A stretch of DNA of 64,000 bases from Flavobacterium sp. 11 (GTDB taxonomy: Bacteria > Bacteroidota > Bacteroidia > Flavobacteriales > Flavobacteriaceae). Shown here piece after piece: positions 8,102 to 17,990 of the stretch. The DNA is taken from positions 2,852,001 to 2,916,000 of the forward strand of contig NZ_PEFE01000001.1 of the NCBI RefSeq assembly GCF_002754315.1, written 5' to 3'. A model generated the notes under the pieces. The model was given only the letters and a program-made list of their open reading frames with translations. It was not told the DNA's origin and did not search any database. The position numbers and the translations under genes are program-made. Every line of letters starts with the position of its first letter. The stretch's first letter is position 1.

Positions 8102-10129
8102 ATGACAACAACAACCGTTCTATTACTACTACTTTCTTTATTAATAGCTGGCGGTTTGTCATTTTTTCAATATATCTACAAAGCCAAAAACAAATCGAAA
8201 GTCGGTTGGTTTTTGGCTTTTTTGCGTTTTTCATCCATTTTTGGAATTTTATTATTGTTGATTAATCCAATACTAACTAAAAATACGCTGGAAACGGTTA
8301 AAACTCCTTTGCCGATTGTTTTTGATAATTCGAGTTCTATTTCTTTTTTGAATGCCAATGAAAAAGCATTGGAATTATATAAAAAAATACAATCAAACTC
8401 AGATCTACAAGAGAAATTCGATGTGCAATCGTATCAGTTTTCAGATGATTTTGAACCGACTGAAACATTTGATTTTAAAGGAACTCAAACTAATATTGAT
8501 GTTGTTGCCAAAAATCTAAAAAGCATTTATAAAAATGCAATCTATCCAACAGTTTTAATTACGGATGGAAACCAAACTTCGGGAAATGATTATGTCTTTA
8601 GTTTTGATACTGCGAATAAAGTATATCCTGTAATTGTAGGCGATACAACAACTTTCTTAGATTTTAAAATCAATCAACTGAATGTTAATAAATATGCTTT
8701 TCATAAGAATAAATTTCCTGTAGAAGCTTTTTTACAGTATTCAGGAACTAAAAGCATAACGGCCGATTTTATTATTTCACAAGGAAATTCGGTATTCAGC
8801 AAACAATCGATTTCCTTTTCTCCTTCCAAAAAAACGGCAACTGTAAGCATACTTTTACCAGCTGATAAAATTGGATTACAGATTTTTAAAGCTACTATTT
8901 CATCTAAAGAAAAAGAAAAAAACACGTATAATAACACCAAGAATTTTGCAGTTGAAGTTATAGACCAAAAAACAAATATTGCTATAGTATCAGCTATAAC
9001 TCATCCTGATTTAGGCGCACTAAAAAGAGCTATTGAATCAAATGTACAACGTAAAGTAACTATCGTTAAACCTAATGATATTAATACGTTACAAGATTTT
9101 AATGTTTTGATTTTATACCAGCCAACAGCCGAATTTAAAAACATTTTTGAGAGTAATAAAGGTGCTGGAATCAATACATTTATTATTACTGGTAACAACA
9201 CCGATTTTAATTTTCTGAATCAGCAACAGGATAATTTGAACTTTAAAATGAGCGGACAAAAAGAAGATTATTTGTCGGTTTTTAATGCGCAGTTTAATTT
9301 GTTTGCGGTTGATAATATTGGGTTTGAAAATTTACCGCCTTTGCAAAATGCTTTTGGAACCGTAACCACAAAAGGAGCGGTGTCAGTTTTGCTTTCATCA
9401 AAAATTAGAGTAATAGAGACTAATTCACCTTTACTGGCTTTTACAGAAAATCAAGGCAGGCGAGCAGCTTATCTTTTGGGAGAAAACAGCTGGAAATGGC
9501 GTTTGCAAACACATGTAAACAATCAATCATTTGAAAAATATGATGTTTTCATGGATAAGATTATTCAATTTTTGGCTTCTAATAATTCTAAAAAATCATT
9601 AGTGGTAGAACATGAAAGTTTCTATAATTCCGGCGAAGCCATTGAAATAACCGCGCAATATTTCAATAAGAATTATGAGTTTGATGAAAAAGCACGTTTG
9701 ACTATTGCGGTAACGAATACCAAAACGAAACAAACAAAAAATTACGATTTATTAAAAGGAAATAATTCCTATAAAGTCAATCTTGACGGGCTTAAAGCGG
9801 GACCTTATGCGTTTACGGTAAAAGAATTGAATTCTAAAACGACGTATTCCAGTAGTTTTGAAATTCTTGATTTTGATATCGAAAAGCAATTTGTCAATCC
9901 AGATGTGGAGAAATTGACACAATTAGCTACGCAAACACAAGGGAAAGCGTATTTTTCAGATCAAGTAGATGTGTTGATTAAAACGCTTTTGGAAAATGAG
10001 GAATATAAGGCGATACAAAAGAATATTGTTACCAAAACACCTTTGATTGATTGGATTTGGTTACTGGTTTTAATTTCAATTTTGTTGGCTACCGAATGGT
10101 TTGTTCGTAAATACAACGGATTACTGTAA
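8102..10129 (+). CDS. VWA-like membrane protein
   Basis: 675 residues. Two N-terminal membrane helices (about 5-25 and 37-57) and one near the C-terminus (WIWLLVLISILLATEWFV) put a large middle part outside the cytoplasm. Soon after the second helix comes IVFDNSSSISF, a DxSxS MIDAS motif of a von Willebrand A domain, and later VLITDGNQTSG, a matching VWA strand. Similar proteins are conserved in Flavobacteriaceae and resemble Bat/aerotolerance-type VWA proteins in layout. Function is not established. A LysR gene follows after 14 bp. Confidence 0.75.
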   Translation: MTTTTVLLLLLSLLIAGGLSFFQYIYKAKNKSKVGWFLAFLRFSSIFGILLLLINPILTKNTLETVKTPLPIVFDNSSSISFLNANEKALELYKKIQSNSDLQEKFDVQSYQFSDDFEPTETFDFKGTQTNIDVVAKNLKSIYKNAIYPTVLITDGNQTSGNDYVFSFDTANKVYPVIVGDTTTFLDFKINQLNVNKYAFHKNKFPVEAFLQYSGTKSITADFIISQGNSVFSKQSISFSPSKKTATVSILLPADKIGLQIFKATISSKEKEKNTYNNTKNFAVEVIDQKTNIAIVSAITHPDLGALKRAIESNVQRKVTIVKPNDINTLQDFNVLILYQPTAEFKNIFESNKGAGINTFIITGNNTDFNFLNQQQDNLNFKMSGQKEDYLSVFNAQFNLFAVDNIGFENLPPLQNAFGTVTTKGAVSVLLSSKIRVIETNSPLLAFTENQGRRAAYLLGENSWKWRLQTHVNNQSFEKYDVFMDKIIQFLASNNSKKSLVVEHESFYNSGEAIEITAQYFNKNYEFDEKARLTIAVTNTKTKQTKNYDLLKGNNSYKVNLDGLKAGPYAFTVKELNSKTTYSSSFEILDFDIEKQFVNPDVEKLTQLATQTQGKAYFSDQVDVLIKTLLENEEYKAIQKNIVTKTPLIDWIWLLVLISILLATEWFVRKYNGLL

Positions 10130-10143
10130 TACAATTAAACATC

Positions 10144-11040
10144 ATGGATTTTAGACTAAAAGTATTCTATACCGTTGCTAATCGGTTGAGTTTCACAAAA
10201 GCTGCAACTGAATTGTTTATTACGCAACCTGCGATTTCAAAACATATTCAAGAATTAGAAGAACAATATAAAATCAAATTGTTTGACAGAAACGGTTCTA
10301 AAATTTCACTGACAGCTGCAGGTGAAGTCTTACTGAAGCATACCAAAAGTATTTTTGAAATATACCGTGAGATAGATTTTGATATGAGTACGCTGATAAA
10401 TCAACGATCCGGATTGTTGCGATTAGGAGCCAGTACGACAATTTCTCAGTATATAATTCCGCCACTTTTAGCTCGTTTTCATCAAAAATTACAAGATGTA
10501 AAAGTGAGTTTACTAAATGGAAATACGGAACAAATAGAAAATGCTTTATTAAAACAGGAAATCGAAATAGGAATTGTTGAAGGACAATCAAAAAATAAGT
10601 CTATTAAATATACGGAGTTTTTAAAAGACGAATTGGTTTTAGTCTGTAAGAGTTCCAATCCGTTAGTAAGTCGTGATGAAGTGACCCAGGAAGATCTTAA
10701 AAAAATGTATTTTTTGATGCGGGAACAAGGTTCAGGAACACTTGAAGTTATTGAACATGCGCTAAAACCATTTGAAATTAAATTATCAGAATTAAAAATT
10801 GAAATGCAATTAGGAAGTACCGAAAGCATAAAATCTTATTTGATGAACTCTGATTGTGTGGCTTTTATATCGATTCATGCTATAAAAAAAGAACTTCAAA
10901 ACAATGAATTGGCTATCTTAGATATTAAAGATCTTATTATAGAACGTTTCTTTTACGTTATTACGTTACAAGGAAAAACGGATTCTTTATCCGATTTGTT
11001 TATCCAGAACATTTCGAATCATTATAATTTAAAGTTATAG
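10144..11040 (+). CDS. LysR-family transcriptional regulator
   Basis: 298 residues. N-terminal winged helix-turn-helix (FTKAATELFITQPAISKHIQELEE, about residues 18-41) and a periplasmic-binding-protein-like effector domain from about residue 90. The downstream YeiH-family gene on the same strand is the probable target, as in the YeiE/YeiH pair of enterobacteria. It begins 14 bp after the VWA gene, so it may also be read from that promoter. Confidence 0.88.
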   Translation: MDFRLKVFYTVANRLSFTKAATELFITQPAISKHIQELEEQYKIKLFDRNGSKISLTAAGEVLLKHTKSIFEIYREIDFDMSTLINQRSGLLRLGASTTISQYIIPPLLARFHQKLQDVKVSLLNGNTEQIENALLKQEIEIGIVEGQSKNKSIKYTEFLKDELVLVCKSSNPLVSRDEVTQEDLKKMYFLMREQGSGTLEVIEHALKPFEIKLSELKIEMQLGSTESIKSYLMNSDCVAFISIHAIKKELQNNELAILDIKDLIIERFFYVITLQGKTDSLSDLFIQNISNHYNLKL

Positions 11041-11057
11041 GAGATTATAATTTGCGA

Positions 11058-11089
11058 TTGGTATAAATAGATTTATCGTTCCATCTTTG
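11058..11089 (+). promoter_or_regulatory. Probable promoter of the YeiH-family gene
   Basis: TTG at 11058-11060, a 21-nt spacer, then CATCTTTG (one mismatch to TAnnTTTG) ending at 11089. It lies 26 nt before the TTG start of the transporter gene. Confidence 0.55.
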
Positions 11090-11115
11090 TACAGTAATAA
11101 TTCAACAACTTTACA

Positions 11116-12093
11116 TTGGAAACGCATCAAAAAACAATTCAAAAAGAATCTTTTATTTTTTTTAAAGTAAATGCCACATTGCAGCAACTAATTTTCGTTG
11201 CATTGCTATTGTTTTGCACTACCATTTTTGTTTCTCCGCCAATTGCTTTAGTCTTAGGATTAATTGTAGCGAACCTTTTTGGACATCCTTTTTTAGAATT
11301 GAATCATAAAGCCACTAATTATCTGTTGCAGTTTTCGGTAGTTGGTTTAGGATTTGGAATGAATGTCCACAGTGCTGTTTCTGCTGGCAAAGAAGGCTTT
11401 TTGTTTACCATTATTTCTATCGTGAGCACTTTAGTTTTAGGAACTTTTTTAGGGAAATGGTTGAAAACGGAGAAGAAAACCTCTCATTTAATTTCATGCG
11501 GAACTGCAATTTGCGGAGGAAGCGCCATAGCCGCGATTGCCCCAGTAATCAAATCCAATGAAAAACAAACCTCTGTTGCTTTGGGAGTGATATTCATTCT
11601 GAATTCGGTGGCGCTGTTTTTATTTCCAGCGGTGGGTGATTGGTTGGATTTATCACAAAAAGAATTTGGATTATGGTGCGCCATTGCCATTCATGATACC
11701 AGTTCTGTGGTGGGAGCAGCCAGTAAATATGGTCCCGAAGCATTACAAATTGCCACAACAGTAAAATTAGCCCGAGCTTTGTGGATTATTCCTGTAGCAT
11801 TGATTACAGCATTTATTTTCAAAAATAAATCGGGGAAAATAAAAATCCCATATTTTATTGGACTGTTTATTTTGGCCATGATTGCCAATACGTATCTGCC
11901 TCAAATGAAGAGCATAGGACCGCATTTTGTTTCAGTTGCCAAAATAGGTCTGACGGTAACTTTGTTTTTAATTGGAGCCGGATTGAATAGAACTGTTCTG
12001 AAATCAGTGGGATTAAAACCGCTGGCTCAAGGAATTTTACTTTGGGGCTTCATTGCAACCGCTACTTTGATTTCGATTATTTATTTAAAATAG
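11116..12093 (+). CDS. YeiH/UPF0324-family putative sulfate exporter
   Basis: 325 residues with about 9-10 membrane segments. The signature stretch CGTAICGGSAIAAIAPVI and the later CAIAIHDTSSVVGAA are typical of UPF0324 (YeiH) inner-membrane proteins, proposed to export sulfate or a related anion. The frame opens at 11101 after a stop, and TTG at 11116 is the only plausible start before the first helix, so this gene appears to use a TTG start. The LysR gene upstream is the likely regulator. Confidence 0.85.
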   Translation: METHQKTIQKESFIFFKVNATLQQLIFVALLLFCTTIFVSPPIALVLGLIVANLFGHPFLELNHKATNYLLQFSVVGLGFGMNVHSAVSAGKEGFLFTIISIVSTLVLGTFLGKWLKTEKKTSHLISCGTAICGGSAIAAIAPVIKSNEKQTSVALGVIFILNSVALFLFPAVGDWLDLSQKEFGLWCAIAIHDTSSVVGAASKYGPEALQIATTVKLARALWIIPVALITAFIFKNKSGKIKIPYFIGLFILAMIANTYLPQMKSIGPHFVSVAKIGLTVTLFLIGAGLNRTVLKSVGLKPLAQGILLWGFIATATLISIIYLK

Positions 12094-12298
12094 TTTTATG
12101 ATGAAAGGTTTTTCGTTTGATAACATGAAATTCAAATCGGAAAGTATCATTAAAAATTGCTGTAACAAAACTATGGCGTAGATAAACGTAAATCATGAAA
12201 ACGGCTCTTTTTCCTTACTATCGAAACATATTTGTAAGTTTTCTTTTTTAATTAACAGAATCTTAAAGCCAATTTTTTCTAATAACGATTTAAAGAAA

Positions 12299-12306
12299 TA
12301 CATTTG
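12299..12306 (+). promoter_or_regulatory. -7 box of S1/P1 nuclease gene
   Basis: TACATTTG matches TAnnTTTG. It overlaps an in-frame TTG at 12304, which rules that codon out as a start and supports the ATG at 12328. Confidence 0.7.
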
Positions 12307-12327
12307 CATTTCAAAAAAATAAATTTA

Positions 12328-13326
12328 ATGAAAAATTTTAAAATCAGACCTACACTTATTGCGTTATCTACTCTTGGAGTTGCTTTTTTTCTCTTGTCAT
12401 GGGGAGTTATTGGACATGAACGAATCAATAGAGCAGCGGTAATGGCACTTCCAAAACCATTGCAGACTTTTTTTTACAATCATATTGATTTCATTACACA
12501 AGAATCTACTGTTCCGGATTTAAGACGAAATGTTTTGAATGACAAAGGAGAGCCACCTCGCCATTATTTTGACATGGAGAATTTTGGTGCTGTAGAAACT
12601 TTTCCTAAAACAATGGAAGAAGCAAAGCTAAAATACGATGAGAAGTTTTTGACTAAAAACGGAATATTACCTTGGTACATCCAAGATATGATGGTCAAAT
12701 TGACCAAGGCTTTTAAGGACAAAAGAAAAAACGAAATATTATTCATTGCAGGCGATTTAGGACATTATATTGCAGATGCACACATGCCATTGCATACTTC
12801 TGACAATCACGATGGACAAAATACCAACCAAAAAGGAATTCATTCGTTGTGGGAAAGTCGTTTGCCGGAATTGTTTGCTAAAGATTATAAATTGAATGTT
12901 GTACAAGGAAAATATTTAGAGGATGTAGATAAAGCAACTTGGGATATCATTTTTGACACTCATAGTTTAGTGGAACCTTTGTTGGCTACTGATAAAAAAC
13001 TAAGAATTGCAACTGCAGAAAACAAGATGTATGTAACTGATGCTACTGGAAATGTGGTCAAAAATAAATACGGTGGAATGTTATATTCTGATGAATATGC
13101 GGCTAAATTACACACGGATTTGAATGGAATGGTTGAAAAGCAAATGAAAAAAGCCATTACTGCAACAGCAAGTTTTTGGTACACGGCTTGGGTAAATGCA
13201 GGAAAACCGGATTTAAGTAATCTTGATGCTGCCGAACTTACAAAACGCAACAGCAAAACGTTAAAAAAGGATTTAAAAACTTTTGAAAAAGGGAATCTTT
13301 TTGGTTTGACAAGCGAAAGAGAGTAA
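12328..13326 (+). CDS. S1/P1-type zinc nuclease family protein, secreted
   Basis: 332 residues from ATG 12328. A membrane-spanning signal segment (about 8-28) ends in SWG, then VIGHERIN; in this family the mature protein starts at a Trp near such a His, both zinc ligands. Further ligand motifs are GDLGHYIADAHMPLHTSDNHDG and the later HSLWESRLPE. Members hydrolyse single-stranded nucleic acids or nucleotides in the periplasm or outside. It has its own promoter and a shared terminator. The substrate could instead be a phospholipid, since the fold overlaps that of phospholipase C. Confidence 0.85.
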   Translation: MKNFKIRPTLIALSTLGVAFFLLSWGVIGHERINRAAVMALPKPLQTFFYNHIDFITQESTVPDLRRNVLNDKGEPPRHYFDMENFGAVETFPKTMEEAKLKYDEKFLTKNGILPWYIQDMMVKLTKAFKDKRKNEILFIAGDLGHYIADAHMPLHTSDNHDGQNTNQKGIHSLWESRLPELFAKDYKLNVVQGKYLEDVDKATWDIIFDTHSLVEPLLATDKKLRIATAENKMYVTDATGNVVKNKYGGMLYSDEYAAKLHTDLNGMVEKQMKKAITATASFWYTAWVNAGKPDLSNLDAAELTKRNSKTLKKDLKTFEKGNLFGLTSERE

Positions 13327-13342
13327 TCCTATATTTCCAATT

Positions 13343-13382
13343 AAAAAACGGGTGAGATTTTAATTTCACCCGTTTTTTTTAT
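13343..13382. terminator. Bidirectional terminator
   Basis: AAAAACGGGTGA pairs with TTCACCCGTTTTT around a 9-nt loop, with A and T runs on the two sides. It sits between convergent genes. Confidence 0.9.
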
Positions 13383-13383
13383 G

Positions 13384-15480
13384 TCAATTAATCTTTTGAT
13401 ATTTCTTTTTCTTCAACAGATCCGAGGCTGTTTGATAGTATGAAATCGTTTCGTTTATTAAATCTGGCCTTTCTTTTTTCAACACTATTTGATCGTAATG
13501 AATTTGGAAATCACGAGCTACTTTTTGGTTGGGTTTCAAAGTCAATTGAAACTGCTTTACTTTTTGTTTGGGAGAAATAACCGTTAAAACATTATCTTTT
13601 ATTAATCCTAAATCCTGATAGGTTGCAATCAAAGCGCGAGGTTTGTAATCTGGTTTTAAAACATCCTGACCATAAAATTTACTTTGGTAATCAAAATTTA
13701 ATAACCCGAATAAAGTAGGCATAATGTCTATTTGCGACATCAGGTTTGTATATTTTTGGGGTTTTGAACCTGGACTATAAATCATTGCTGGAATTCTATA
13801 TTTTTCCACTGGAAGTTCTGTTTTTCCTGCACTGGAAGCGCAATGATCCGCAAGAATAACAAAAACGGTATTGGCAAACCAAGGCTGCTTTTTGGCCATT
13901 TCAAAGAATTTTTTCATCGCATAATCCGTGTACTTTACACCACCGTCACGAGATTTTACATCTCCCGGAATATCAATTTTCCCATTTGGATAAGTAAAAG
14001 GTCTGTGATTGCTTACGGTCATGATGTGATTAAAGAACGGCTTATTTGCAACACTTTCCTTATTCATTATCTTGATTGCTTTGTTGTACATATCTTCATC
14101 ACAGACACCCCAAATATTAGCAAAAGTTATTTCATTTGGTTTAAATGCTGTTTTGTCCACAATTTCATATCCGTTTCCGGTGAAAAAGTCTTTCATATTA
14201 TCAAAAAATGAATCACCACCGTACATGAATTTTACAGTATACCCTTTCTGTTTAAAGATGTTTCCTGTCGAAAATTTATTTTTATTGTCTTCACGTTTTA
14301 CAACACTTTCGCCAGCGGTAGGCGGAAAACATAAAGTAACGGCCTCAAGACCGCGAACCGTTCTGTTTCCTGCGGCATAAAGGTTTGTGAAAACTAAGCT
14401 TTTGGTTGCTAAACTATCAAGAAATGGAGTAATATTCTTTTCGTCACCATACATTTTCATAAATTCGGCGCTGTAACTTTCGATAGTTATCAGCACTACA
14501 TTTTTATGATTCTCGGCAGCTTCGTTTTCTATTTGTCTCCAAGTTGTTTCTCCCGAAATGGACGGAATTTGTTGTTTTAATTGAGCAAATGCTTCGCTAC
14601 TGGGAAGTGTTTTGTAAAACTTAAAATAATCTAATTCACTGTGCATAAATGCCAGGTAGAATTTGTAAATACCATTTGCTTGAAGTTCATTCGCAAAAAC
14701 ATTATGAGAGCTTTCTTTAGTGGAAAAAAATGGGATTGCAAATAAAGAAAGGGCGAATAAAGCTAAATAAATCCCCGATAATTTTATTTTTTCCACAAAG
14801 GCAGGAATACTTTCAATATAGTTTTTGGATTTTTTTACAATCAGATATGTTACAAATCCAGCAATTATAAAGAGTACTGAAAACAAAGGAATCACAGGAT
14901 AAGACTCCATAATATTCCCAATAACTTCATTGGTGTAAACCAAATAATTTACTGCAATAAAATTGTATTTCACGCCAAATTCATTCCAGAAAAAGTATTC
15001 ACTGATTCCATTTTGCAAAATTAAAACTACATAAAGAAAAATCACAAAGGAGAACAACCAAAACCTGATTTGACTTCGGTATTTTGGAAGAAACAGTAAT
15101 AATCCAAACAAAAGTGTTTTTATTGCCACAAAACCAATTGCAATAGCGGGCAAAGCGCTGCCATATTCATTGAGTATAGTTTTGCCTGATGAAACATAAA
15201 GTAATAGCGTTAATAGCAATACAAAAATAATATAACCGTACGGTTTTAAATATTTAGAATTGGATATAAAAATAAGATAGAGCCATAAAAAGCCACTAAG
15301 TAAAACAAAAATAAAAAAGTCAGATACAAACCCAAAAACAAATAAAGACAGCGTATCAGTCCAAGTAAATGATGTTTGCGTTATGGGATGAAAAAATAGT
15401 ATAACCCTTAAAACAAAGCTTACGGCAATGTAAAAGAGTAATAAATAATAAAAAGGGGATGACTTTTTCAGAAAATTCAT
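13384..15480 (-). CDS. LTA synthase-like sulfatase-fold membrane protein (phosphoglycerol transferase type)
   Basis: 698 residues from ATG 15480; an upstream in-frame ATG at 15510 overlaps the -7 box and is rejected. Five or so N-terminal membrane helices are followed by an extracytoplasmic alkaline-phosphatase-superfamily domain: VVLITIESYSAEFM (metal Glu), GNRTVRGLEA with the expected nucleophile Thr, and FVILADHCASSAG plus the metal ligand His. Relatives transfer phosphoglycerol or phosphoethanolamine to envelope glycans or lipids. The acceptor in a Gram-negative Flavobacterium is unknown. Confidence 0.85.
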   Translation of the reverse strand: MNFLKKSSPFYYLLLFYIAVSFVLRVILFFHPITQTSFTWTDTLSLFVFGFVSDFFIFVLLSGFLWLYLIFISNSKYLKPYGYIIFVLLLTLLLYVSSGKTILNEYGSALPAIAIGFVAIKTLLFGLLLFLPKYRSQIRFWLFSFVIFLYVVLILQNGISEYFFWNEFGVKYNFIAVNYLVYTNEVIGNIMESYPVIPLFSVLFIIAGFVTYLIVKKSKNYIESIPAFVEKIKLSGIYLALFALSLFAIPFFSTKESSHNVFANELQANGIYKFYLAFMHSELDYFKFYKTLPSSEAFAQLKQQIPSISGETTWRQIENEAAENHKNVVLITIESYSAEFMKMYGDEKNITPFLDSLATKSLVFTNLYAAGNRTVRGLEAVTLCFPPTAGESVVKREDNKNKFSTGNIFKQKGYTVKFMYGGDSFFDNMKDFFTGNGYEIVDKTAFKPNEITFANIWGVCDEDMYNKAIKIMNKESVANKPFFNHIMTVSNHRPFTYPNGKIDIPGDVKSRDGGVKYTDYAMKKFFEMAKKQPWFANTVFVILADHCASSAGKTELPVEKYRIPAMIYSPGSKPQKYTNLMSQIDIMPTLFGLLNFDYQSKFYGQDVLKPDYKPRALIATYQDLGLIKDNVLTVISPKQKVKQFQLTLKPNQKVARDFQIHYDQIVLKKERPDLINETISYYQTASDLLKKKKYQKIN

Positions 15481-15497
15481 AGAATTGTTTTTATATA

Positions 15498-15505
15498 CAA
15501 AAGTA
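15498..15505 (-). promoter_or_regulatory. -7 box of LTA synthase-like gene
   Basis: On the minus strand TACTTTTG, a full TAnnTTTG match, 18 nt upstream of the chosen ATG. Confidence 0.7.
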
Positions 15506-15727
15506 TACATAATTTTTAGCGCTATTTTTTAAGAATTGCTTAATATTTTATGAAAACAGGATCTTAGATTAAGGAGATTTAATCCATTTTATGATTACTG
15601 TAGAAATTTTAAAACAGTCCTGAAATATTTTGCATCTTTATACAAGATCTGTTTGTTAGTTGTAAAAAAACTATAAGTATTTTTTTTGCGTATGTAATTA
15701 TATTAACCAACCTAATATAAAATAATC

Positions 15728-16171
15728 ATGACTAGAAAAGAATTTTTTGCGAGAGTAGGATTTGGAGCGGCAACTGTTTTATTGCCTGCTTGTATAGCCG
15801 GTTTAGCTACGAGTTGTAGCTCAGACGATTCTAATACTGGTGGTTCTGGTTCATCAACACCAACACCAACCGCCAAAAGTAATTTTACAGTTGATACCAG
15901 CACAGGACCTTTGGCTACAAATGGAGGTTTCCAGGTCACTAAAGGGATTATCATTGCACGGACCACTACGGGAACTTTTTTGGCTGTATCGTCTTCTTGT
16001 ACTCACGAAGGTGTAACGCTTGGTTATGATAAGTCAGGGAATGTATTTGTATGTCCAAGGCATAATTCTCAGTTTACAAGTACTGGCACCGTAATTTCGG
16101 GACCTGCGCCATCCAATTTAAAACAATATCAGACTACATTATCTGGAACAACTTTGACCGTTATTGTTTAG
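15728..16171 (+). CDS. Rieske [2Fe-2S] lipoprotein
   Basis: 147 residues. N-terminal export signal (MTRKEFFARVGFG, with a hydrophobic stretch) ending in a lipobox-like LATSC, then a Ser/Thr/Pro/Gly linker to about residue 50. The Rieske cluster ligands are Cys91 and His93 (CTH) and Cys109 and His112 (CPRH). It is probably a periplasmic electron-transfer protein anchored to a membrane. It lacks the usual second Cys pair of bc1-type Rieske proteins. It stands 130 bp before the thioredoxin/ApbE genes, on the same strand, and may feed or drain electrons in the same envelope redox system. Confidence 0.88.
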   Translation: MTRKEFFARVGFGAATVLLPACIAGLATSCSSDDSNTGGSGSSTPTPTAKSNFTVDTSTGPLATNGGFQVTKGIIIARTTTGTFLAVSSSCTHEGVTLGYDKSGNVFVCPRHNSQFTSTGTVISGPAPSNLKQYQTTLSGTTLTVIV

Positions 16172-16300
16172 TCCAATAAATAAAGAATCATGTATATCTG
16201 TAAAAAGTCGTTAAATTAATTCTGTCTTAATTTTCACTGTCAGAAAACTATACTTCACTAGAAATAAATACTTTTACAGTATTAAAAACAGATTTAAAAG

Positions 16301-16735
16301 ATGAAAAAACAGGTCATGTTCTTGTTTCTTTTTATAGGAACGTTAGGATATTCTCAAAACTGGAAATCCAATTTTGAAGAAGCAAAAGCGCAGTCTCTTT
16401 CAGAAGATAAAAACATCCTTCTTGTATTTTCAGGATCAGATTGGTGTGCTCCATGCATTAAATTAGAAAACACCATTTGGAAATCAGAAGAATTTAAGAA
16501 AGAAGCCGACCAAAATTGGGTTATTTATAAAGCTGATTTTCCAAAGAAAAAAGCAAATCAACTTGCACCAGAGTTAATGGAGAGCAATAAAAAATTAGCA
16601 GAAAAATATAATAAATCAGGAAATTTCCCATTAGTGTTACTTTTGGACAAAACTGGGAATGTGTTAGGAATTACAGGTTTCAAAAATCTTTCTCCAGCTG
16701 ATTATATCAAATTAATCCATTCGTTTGAAAAATGA
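16301..16735 (+). CDS. Secreted thioredoxin-family protein
   Basis: 144 residues. Signal peptide to about residue 18 (LGYSQ). Thioredoxin fold with the active site SDWCAPC (Cys49, Cys52) and a cis-Pro in NFPLVLLLD. Likely a periplasmic thiol reductase or isomerase. Its stop overlaps the start of the ApbE gene (ATGATG), so the two are translationally coupled. That coupling, with the Cys-containing DUF4266 lipoprotein two genes on, suggests it keeps a partner's cysteines reduced. Confidence 0.85.
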   Translation: MKKQVMFLFLFIGTLGYSQNWKSNFEEAKAQSLSEDKNILLVFSGSDWCAPCIKLENTIWKSEEFKKEADQNWVIYKADFPKKKANQLAPELMESNKKLAEKYNKSGNFPLVLLLDKTGNVLGITGFKNLSPADYIKLIHSFEK

Positions 16736-17718
16736 TGAAGAGCATAATTTCACTATGTTTAGTATTGACAACCTTCATTTCCGTTGGTCAAGTCGCCCAT
16801 AAAAGAAAGTTGTCGATGTTAGGAAGTCCATTTGAGATTACAGCTGTTGCAAACGATACTATAAAATCCAATGAATATATAGATTTGGCTGTAGCCGAAG
16901 TAAAACGCATAGAGAATTTAATTTCTGATTGGATTCCGACTACACAAATTTCAGAAATCAACCGTAATGCAGGAATTAAACCTGTAAAAGTAGATGCTGA
17001 AGTTTTTGAATTGGTCGAAAGAGCCATTAAAATTTCCCAAATTACCGATGGCGCATTTGATATTTCGTATGCTTCCATGGACAAAATATGGAAATTTGAC
17101 GGTTCGATGAAAGTAATGCCAACAGAAGAAGCCATAAAAAAATCAGTTGTAAAAATTGGATACAGAAATATTATTATAAACAAGAAAGAACAAACCATTT
17201 TCCTGAAATTAGAAGGAATGAAATTAGGTTTGGGCGGAATTGGCCAAGGTTATATTGCTGATAAAGTGAAAGATTTATTGGTTTCAAAAGGCTGTATTTC
17301 AGGAATTGTAAATGTTTCCGGAGATATTAATGCCTGGGGAAAACAACCCGATGGGAAACCTTGGAATGTGGGAATTGTAAATCCTTTGAATAAAAATAAA
17401 GTTTTTGCCACATTTCCATTAGAAGACAGCGCTATAGAAACTTCGGGAAGTTATGAAAAGTATGTTATTTTTAATGGAATTCGCTACTCGCATATTATAG
17501 ATCCCAGAACGGGTTATCCCGCAACTGGCGTGGTGAGTGTATCTGTTTTTGCAAAGCAAACGGAAGTAGCTGATGCTTTGGCAACGGGAATTTTTGTTCT
17601 CGGGGTAGAAGTAGGGTTGGATTTAGTCAATCAGCTTAAAGGGATTGAATGTATTATTGTTGATGACAAAGGTAAAATCCATTCGTCAAAAGGAATTGAT
17701 ATCAAAAAATATAATTAA
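16732..17718 (+). CDS. apbE: FAD:protein FMN transferase (ApbE family)
   Basis: 328 residues with a signal peptide to about residue 19. ApbE moves FMN from FAD onto a Thr or Ser of a target protein outside the cytoplasm. Diagnostic stretches are AFDISYASMDKIWKF, LGGIGQGYIADKV, GIVNVSGDINAWG and SHIIDPRTGYPA. No Nqr/Rnf subunit or obvious flavinylated target motif is seen in the neighbourhood, so the acceptor is unknown. DUF4266 and DUF3570 genes follow, a combination I have seen repeated in other genomes. Confidence 0.93.
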   Translation: MMKSIISLCLVLTTFISVGQVAHKRKLSMLGSPFEITAVANDTIKSNEYIDLAVAEVKRIENLISDWIPTTQISEINRNAGIKPVKVDAEVFELVERAIKISQITDGAFDISYASMDKIWKFDGSMKVMPTEEAIKKSVVKIGYRNIIINKKEQTIFLKLEGMKLGLGGIGQGYIADKVKDLLVSKGCISGIVNVSGDINAWGKQPDGKPWNVGIVNPLNKNKVFATFPLEDSAIETSGSYEKYVIFNGIRYSHIIDPRTGYPATGVVSVSVFAKQTEVADALATGIFVLGVEVGLDLVNQLKGIECIIVDDKGKIHSSKGIDIKKYN

Positions 17719-17733
17719 TAAAAGACATTCAAA

Positions 17734-17946
17734 ATGATAAAGACAATAACGGTTTTGTTTTTTGTAATGCTGATTTTACAATCCTGTAGTTCAGTAAAAG
17801 AATACGAAAAAGAAAAAATAAATGATCCTGACATGAAACTAACCGCAAGAACTGCAGAGCGATATGAAACTTCTTTTCAAGTGTATCGTGAGGCTGCTGC
17901 TGGGGCCAATGGTGGTAAATCAGGTGGTGGTTGCGGTTGCAACTAA
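17734..17946 (+). CDS. DUF4266-family small lipoprotein
   Basis: 70 residues. Lipoprotein signal with lipobox LQSC (Cys18). The mature part is about 50 residues, with a conserved-looking helical stretch (DPDMKLTARTAERYE) and a Gly-rich C-terminus ending GGGCGCN, so Cys67 and Cys69 are its only other cysteines. The CGC tail looks like a metal, cofactor or modification site. It sits 15 bp after apbE and 44 bp before the DUF3570 gene. Function unknown. Confidence 0.8.
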   Translation: MIKTITVLFFVMLILQSCSSVKEYEKEKINDPDMKLTARTAERYETSFQVYREAAAGANGGKSGGGCGCN

Positions 17947-17990
17947 TTTACAAAACAACAATTTAGATAGTAAATAGTAATTTCTATACA

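Noticed and set aside
12304..12327. Upstream TTG start for the S1/P1 nuclease
   Set aside because: It overlaps the TACATTTG -7 box, so it would lie before the transcription start; the ATG at 12328 gives a normal signal peptide.
12094..12327. A 27-codon ORF starting near 12099
   Set aside because: No promoter, conservation or recognisable motif; composition is like non-coding DNA.
15481..15510. Ten-residue N-terminal extension of the LTA synthase-like protein
   Set aside because: The minus-strand -7 box TACTTTTG lies inside the extension; the ATG at 15480 is downstream of the promoter and starts the membrane helices directly.
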